Below are positions 58,523 to 64,000 of a stretch of DNA of 64,000 nucleotides, piece by piece. Origin of the DNA: Linnemannia elongata (taxonomy: Eukaryota > Mortierellomycota > Mortierellomycetes > Mortierellales > Mortierellaceae); NCBI GenBank assembly GCA_036320915.1, contig JAXBDG010000012.1, forward strand, positions 496,001 to 560,000. Direction: 5' to 3'. Below the pieces are notes generated by a model that did no database searches, had not been told where the DNA came from, and was given only the letters and a program-made list of their open reading frames with translations. The first letter of the stretch is position 1, and every line of letters begins with the position of its first letter. The translations under genes and the position numbers were made by a program.

Positions 58523-59390
58523 AATGTGGCAAAGAAGATATAAAACAGGAACGAATAGAAATATAATTAGCGGTGAGGATGACTTTTTTATCAGGAACGT
58601 GAAAAGAGAGAGAGAAAGAGAGAGGGATGTCCGAAAGAAGTAGAACGGATTATAAGCTAGAGAGAGCATAATGAGAAGGATGTCCCGGAGTGTGGATTTT
58701 TTACTTCAGCGGAGTACAAAAAAAACACAACAACCCTGATCATTGGCCTATGCAAAGTATGAATAGAACAATCTCCTCCTCCTCTTTTGGGACCATGTTG
58801 CCTTTAGTAAGTTGAAGAAATAATTGCTGGATGCAACTAGGGGTCATACACCTAATTTTGGTAGGAGAGTGTAATTTTTCGACTCCTGCTCAACGCTGAC
58901 TGGTCCGCAGTAAGAACTTGATTCAGGTACGCGTTATCGATGGGATAAAGCGTAAAATCATACACCTTCCCTTTATTTTTCCCCTCACCAGCGCCCAGCG
59001 CCCAGCGCCCAGCGCCCATCCCCTTCTTATCCATGGGCAACTATTGCTATTCTTTTTCTTCCCCGATATTGTTTACCGAGGCTACTTTCTTATCGTACAA
59101 CGTATCTCTCCTCTCCATCGAAAGAAAAAATGGATAATTAATGATATGGGATAACTAACACGCAATTATTCATCCTCAATTTTTTTTTTTTTTTTTTTTT
59201 CAAGGTGCGCCTAACCGGTCGTGCTCATGGTGGATGCCGTTGAAACTACTCATCCCACGTCCTATCCACGACATCCACATCTGTCAGTTCCCATGTTCAA
59301 ACCAAACATCCGCAGAAACTATTGCCCCATCCTCGATTTCTAGCAAATCATAACCAACACAACAACCGAAAAAAAAAACCTTTCTCGACA
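58521..59390. other. Spacer, no gene seen
   Basis: GT62 promoter side with more GA-rich tracts. Contains four GCGCCCA copies near 58990-59017 and a T-run (about 59181-59201). Confidence 0.45.
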
Positions 59391-59967
59391 ATGAGACTCA
59401 CTTCTTCCATCTTCATCACCTCAGTTCTGACCTTCGCGCCCACTTTTGACGCCATACCCCATCCTCGCCCCTCCTCCTCCTCCTATCTCACCACCAACAC
59501 GACCTGGCGCAATGTTATCCCATCCTCCAGTATCCCCCTCTGTAGTACCCCTCCTCTGGCTTCCCCACCTCTGGTGCCCCTTATCCAACTGGAGGAGTGA
59601 CCGCCTGCTGGCCTGGCTGGAACAACTCCACTCCAATTCCTACCCCCACTGACTCAGGCTCTTGGACCGCGACTCCTCGCCCTACTTGGTCTGACATCTC
59701 CAACAAAACCCGGACAGCAACCACACCTCCCCACCCCACCTGGTCTAGTACCTCGACCACCAAGTCCACGTGAACTGGAACCCTCATCCTAGCCCACCAT
59801 CCCTATCCCCTCCCCTATCGGCTCGAGCTCGAACACTTGGACCGAAACTCCTCGTCCTACCTGGTCCAACACCATCTCTGAATCTGGTACTCGTAGTCCT
59901 ATCCCAACGTAATTCACCGGCTCTGTCACCGCTTCCATTCTTACCAAAACCAGAACTTGGCCTTGGT
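59391..59967 (+). pseudogene. Broken gene for a small secreted Thr/Pro-rich repeat protein
   Basis: An ATG at 59391 starts a clear signal peptide (MRLTSSIFITSVLTFAPTFDA) that runs into Ser/Pro/Thr sequence and stops at 59598-59600. The continuing repeat signal lies in another frame from about 59548: YPSSGFPTSGAPYPTGG, then SGSWTATPRPTWSD, stopping at 59771-59773. A further repeat (NTWTETPRPTWSN) follows in a third segment up to about 59967 with more stops. The repeated unit is about S.TWT.TPRPTWS. This looks like a frame-shifted cell-surface or secreted protein gene. An unrecognised intron or sequence error is the alternative. Confidence 0.5.
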
Positions 59968-60713
59968 AAATAACCACCGCCCATTAGCAGCAACAAACAT
60001 CCTCTTCATTATACTTCTTCGCCATCATTCGTCCTCCTTTGGCGACGATTTTAATCAACGATGAGTTTGCGCCAACAGATAGAAGAAGATAGTCTCACCT
60101 TTTTTTTCTCTCAGCAAGAACGCCAATAAAAAAGTGGATCAAGCACGATGGTTGTACAACGTTGGACAAAAAAATATGCTTGTTATTATTTACCCTCCTT
60201 TCACTGCCACTTTCATGACAACAATGGCAACAACAGCAGATGGCGTTGGCGGCGACATGGAATAGAGAAAGCAAATCCAGGTAACCATTCATTCCATTGA
60301 AAATAAACAAAAAAAGAAGGCGGATAAAAACCAGCATCCGATGTGAAGCCGTAGGATCAATTGCGCCTTCTCATCATCCAGAGGATTAAATTGCCCTGAG
60401 AACAATGCGCTTCAAACTAAAGGGCTATATTGTACAGCAGCAGCAACAACAATTGAACGCAAACCTGGAGTTGTGCCAAAACAATCGGCTTGTATGCCAG
60501 TTTTCACAATAGAGAAGATTAGAAGGGTATTACTTAGCTCTGAATCCATTGTGAGAAGGGGTCTAAGATCTGGTAACGAGACAAGAATGAAAGGGGTGGT
60601 AGGTTAACTCCATCCATTTTTCTGAGTGACCGCTACCTTTGAAGGCCTGGCATCATATTCCGTCGTTGGGCAGAATTTCGCACAGGGTGTGTCCTCTATT
60701 GACATACAGGGGT

Positions 60714-60748
<35 letters not shown>

Positions 60749-61684
60749 CACTCAAATTACAGTACATAGTACTGCAATTTAAACCTGCAGTGCATGGTTG
60801 GTATACTAATCTGATTGTACAGTACGATTCAATACAATTCAGTACATACCTACAATGCCGTGTAATATCCAGTACTACCCCGTAACCTATTAGGGCATCT
60901 AGTACAAATTCTTACTCCTACAACCCTCTACTTCCAGACTATCTCCCTTTAGCTCTCTCCATCATCTCTTCTGCTTCGCATCCTCTTTCTTTCACTATTT
61001 GGTGCGCGTTTTTCTTCTTTCCCCCCTTTCCTTTCACAGCCTCTTTTCTTCTTCGTCTCTCAAGACAATTGACGACTTGATAAATAAAAATAAAAAAATA
61101 ACAAGGTCGGCGCCTTCTGAAGAGAAGAAAGAGAAGAGAAGAGAAGAGAAGAAAAGAGAAGAGAGAAAAATTGCCATCTATCCGGCACTGGTCCTGAAGC
61201 TGCTTGGAGTCAAGAGTAAGACTACATCACCCAACCTGGTTTTTTCTGTTGGTTACTCTGCTGGCCGCACACGCAGGTAACCGCTGCCCTGGCCAGTCCG
61301 CCAATTGACCAATTGCGGAATGGGTTTTGTTACAGAGCCTCCGTGAAAATAGGAGGCTGCCGATAAAGGATAGACTGGCGAGAATTCTCTCCATTTGCAA
61401 CCAACCTACCTTCTTTCGTCCGGGTTTAGGGGTAGATAGAAGTAGTTACCCGTAACTAGACCGATCTCCTGGAAGGACCTCAAAAATGGTATGTATGTCG
61501 TTCAGCAGATAAAGAAAGTTCTATATGTACTGTTTTTTGCATGGCATGGAGCTAAAGTACTGAAAATTCACCTTTTACCACCTTCAGTACATGGTGGTAC
61601 TGAAAATCATGAGAAAATCAATAAACAGTACACCTACTGAACTGAACTTGAATTGCATCCTTTTTGTGATTGTTTCGTTTACTA
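59968..61684. other. Unassigned stretch with T-run and GTACT-rich segments
   Basis: A T-run spans about 60716-60745. 60,750-60,890 and 61,510-61,640 are unusually rich in AGTAC/GTACT motifs. A GAAAAGAGAAGA repeat lies near 61120-61165. No gene recognised. Confidence 0.4.
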
Positions 61685-62157
61685 TTAATATGGCTTTAAG
61701 CGTAATAACCGTAAGTGTAATGGACTGTGTGCAGGAGCTTGGAGAAAGGGGAGCTGGAGAAGGTTGGTGTAAAAGGTGTTGCGTGGTGTGTGGGCTCCAG
61801 ATGATGCATAGATGCTACACACTTCAAACAAAACTTTATCTCCTGTGTCGACTGAGCCAATAGACGCGACGATTGCTCGGCCGCCTAAAATGAGGTAGGA
61901 CGATAGAAAATAAGTTTGAAATGCATAAGCTGCATTGCTCAATGAGGAGTTCAAATGCTGTTGTAAGAGTGTAGAGATTTGTTGAGGTAATCTTAGGCAG
62001 GTAGGTCGTGGACGTTAACTCCTGTTTCCTGCAGTGCTAAGATGTCGATCCTTTGAGTGCTAAGGTGCTTGTGGTAGTTCCTTGACCTCGTCGGGTTCAT
62101 GATCTTATTGATAGAGAGGGCATTGAGAGTAGCAATTTTGATGGACTTTAACATTTA
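61685..62157 (-). pseudogene. LINE (non-LTR retrotransposon) endonuclease fragment
   Basis: On the minus strand, from ATG 62154, MLKSIKIATLNALSINKI ... RIDILALQETG reads as the start of an apurinic-like endonuclease (EEP) domain of LINE ORF2 (usual KIATLNV..L ... IDIL.LQET). A stop follows at 61993-61995. After a frame change, GGRAIVASIGS ... FEVCSIYASS and NTFYTNLLQLPFL match the middle of the same domain (usual R.L...IYAP...R..FY..L...PF). The rest of ORF2, including reverse transcriptase, is absent, so this is a broken copy. Confidence 0.75.
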
Positions 62158-62158
62158 A

Positions 62159-62817
62159 TTATTGATCCGATCGCAGCATGGACAGGCGACTCGTCCTGGC
62201 GGGGTTGTATTCAACTTCTTTCGTTGTTGATGAGGTCGTTCCATAGGATGAGGAGTTATTGGGACGTGGGATGGTGGATTTGTTGGTGTAATAGAGAGTG
62301 GATTCGTTGTCGCTGTCGCTATCGGAAGTGTTGTCTGTTGTAGACGTATGTCGGTAATTTCCTGCAGCAGATGCTTGGAACAACCCTCCTGTGACAAAAC
62401 CTACGAGCCTGTTGACGCAACTAGGACGTAGATTGACTACCTGGGCAGCTACCAACTCGACCTGGACTGCAGGCACGGCGGGCTAGGTGGGCTTCACGCC
62501 TTCCATGTGTGTTCTTGTCGTCTAGCTGGTTTTAAGTCGTTTCTTGCGCTCCACTTTCCTCGTCGCGCAGGTTGGAATCCCTCCGCGTCTTGCCGTTGAA
62601 AGTTCTTGGCCGGGTGTGCCTTGTTGGCTTTCTTGTTGTTGTTGCTGGATGTGGTGGTGTTGAGTATAGCAGGCGCCCCTTGTCGGAATGAAGGGCCTGT
62701 AGAGGGATACTTAAGGGGAGGAGTGACGACACAAAGGGGAGAAGGGGAACTGTTGAGTGAGAGTTCTAAGAGGGCGAGTGTACAGAGAGTGATAAGGAAG
62801 ATGAATACCCAATACAA
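62159..62817 (-). pseudogene. Frames upstream of the LINE endonuclease, possibly its ORF1/5' part
   Basis: Two minus-strand frames lie in series: 62817-62494 (starts MYWVFIFLITLCTLALLELS) and 62476-62159 (Ser/Thr/Asn-rich). The second ends five bases before the LINE endonuclease ATG. Their position suggests they are the 5' part of the same retroelement, but no gag zinc knuckle or other domain was recognised. They could also be unrelated. Confidence 0.35.
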
Positions 62818-63148
62818 AGAGGACTTTCGAGGGGAGTAGATACGTTGTAAGGACGACTTTGTGAAAGAAAGGGAAAAAAGTAGTGACGACCTATTTAAGG
62901 CTAAGCTAGCTATCTTATAGGGAACCGGGAGCTAAAGATGATAGATCTTCTATGCTAAGAGTCACATCTATGGTGTCAGAAAGGGATGGGCTACTTAAGA
63001 TAGATGGAAATCGGCGTCAAAGGTCAGCACGACGACCTACGAGATCCTAGCGAAGGCATCAAAGTGGTGGCTTAGGAAGTGCCAAACGCAGCACCCTGGT
63101 CTCACGTTGGTAGTTCAGGGTGGCTTAGCTCAAGCCCCTTCCCTTCCT
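62818..63148. other. Spacer, no gene seen
   Basis: Unassigned DNA between the LINE relic and the foldback element. Confidence 0.3.
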
Positions 63149-63645
63149 GCAGTGCTTTGGCCTCACCGTAGATTAGAGTAACGCAGATACTGTAGGGGTA
63201 GAAATAGAGAGACTGCTTGATCTTTTGCTCCTTGTCCTTTAAGAAGACAACCTCACGAAGCAATTGATTGAGTTTATTTCAATGATTATTGTATGCTTGC
63301 GTGTCGTGCCTTAGGTCCACCCCAGTTAAACAACCTTCTCTTACACTCCCATTATTCGCAACATTGTTGCGGAATCACGTAGTTCGTTGAGATATGTTTG
63401 AGTGGCTGTTACAATCATAGCTGAGGTTGATGTTGTGAATAATGGGAGTGTAAGAGAAGGTTGTTTAACTGGGGTGGACCTAAGGCACGACACGCAAGCA
63501 TACAATAATCATTGAAATAAACTCAATCAATTGCTTCGTGAGGTTGTCTTCTTAAAGGACAAGGAGCAAAAGATCAAGCAGTCTCTCTATTTCTGCCCCT
63601 ACAGTATCTACGTTACTCTAATTTACGGTGAGGTCAGAGCACTGC
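63149..63645. repeat. Foldback: 214-bp inverted repeat with 69-bp loop
   Basis: The left arm 63149-63362 is the reverse complement of the right arm 63432-63645. I count six differences over 214 bp (about 97% identity), all transitions and five of them in the outer 60 bp. The loop is 63363-63431. No coding sequence is evident. It could be a foldback/MITE-type element or an inverted duplication, and if transcribed it would make a long double-stranded RNA hairpin. Confidence 0.92.
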
Positions 63646-64000
63646 TGTGCGTGTAACAACCACTCTACAATATCTCAATCGAACCGCCTGATTCTGTAAC
63701 AACGTTAAAATTTAGTGAGAAGAGGAAGTCAAGGAAAAGGTGGTTGTTGACTTTCTCTCCATCCAACATTCCAAAAAAACATTGTCGGGAAATATCTTAC
63801 AAATTCCTTTTCCCAACGATACCCCTTTTGGCTCCCCTGTACTGGTTTATAATTATTATTTTTTGGCCTTAGGTTGGGAATGCTCTCATTAAAAGATGAC
63901 CTGACCAACCTTTCTCTCTCTCTCCACAGGCATGGGGTAAAGGACGTGTTTCCTTTGCTCTCATTTTCTTTCTCCCTAACCTAAAATGACGACGAACATA
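63646..64000. other. Window end, no gene seen
   Basis: Unassigned sequence. CT-rich at 63,915-63,930, possibly the leader or promoter of a gene beyond the window. Confidence 0.3.

Noticed and set aside
1..64000. CRISPR arrays, bacterial operons or riboswitches
   Set aside because: None seen. Spliced genes, the eukaryotic initiator tRNA and the retroelement relics show this is a eukaryotic nuclear sequence.

Overview
The window is nuclear DNA of a filamentous fungus. Most genes are split by short GT-AG introns of about 50-200 bp and are packed on both strands with pyrimidine-rich leaders and poly-Q, poly-N and CT/GA tracts. The gene set (acetoacetyl-CoA synthetase, a CNT nucleoside transporter, a GLTSCR1-domain protein, a Mnn9/Anp1-type mannosyltransferase) and the Tc1-like relics suggest an early-diverging Mucoromycota fungus, most like Mortierellaceae. 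That placement is inference from protein character, not a database result.

Bases 1-24,600 are gene-dense and mostly housekeeping: initiator tRNA-Met, a NudE-type dynein regulator, prefoldin subunit 4, a small membrane protein, a large mitochondrial PPR protein, diphthine synthase (DPH5), a GLTSCR1-domain protein (candidate SWI/SNF subunit), acetoacetyl-CoA synthetase, an unknown secreted protein, a concentrative nucleoside transporter, a DUF1294-like membrane protein and a three-KH RNA-binding protein.

Bases 24,645-29,765 hold the standout locus. A five-exon minus-strand gene encodes a predicted 1336-residue protein. It has a FEN1/XPG-like nuclease domain at the N-terminus and a Fanzor/TnpB-like RuvC nuclease with zinc ribbon at the C-terminus. 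Both sets of predicted catalytic acids look intact, and all four introns keep frame (4011 nt of coding sequence). The gene is bracketed by two sequence blocks that recur in inverted orientation on either side (16/16 and 16/18 identity), so it may sit in, or descend from, a mobile element.

Bases 32,118-44,444 contain a C2H2 zinc-finger regulator, a mitochondrial family III CoA-transferase (SUGCT-like) and an anion:cation-symporter-type MFS transporter. The last two are separated by 5.5 kb of non-coding, repeat-bearing DNA.

Bases 44,445-64,000 are gene-poor. Real genes are a secreted type-B carboxylesterase with an unusual N-terminal domain, a putative ATP-grasp-like protein and a GT62 (Anp1/Mnn9) glycosyltransferase. 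Between them are decayed Tc1/mariner transposase fragments, microsatellites, a frame-broken secreted-protein gene, a LINE endonuclease fragment and a large foldback (214-bp arms, 69-bp loop). Exon boundaries were read by eye from GT/AG sites and frame continuity; no transcript evidence was available.
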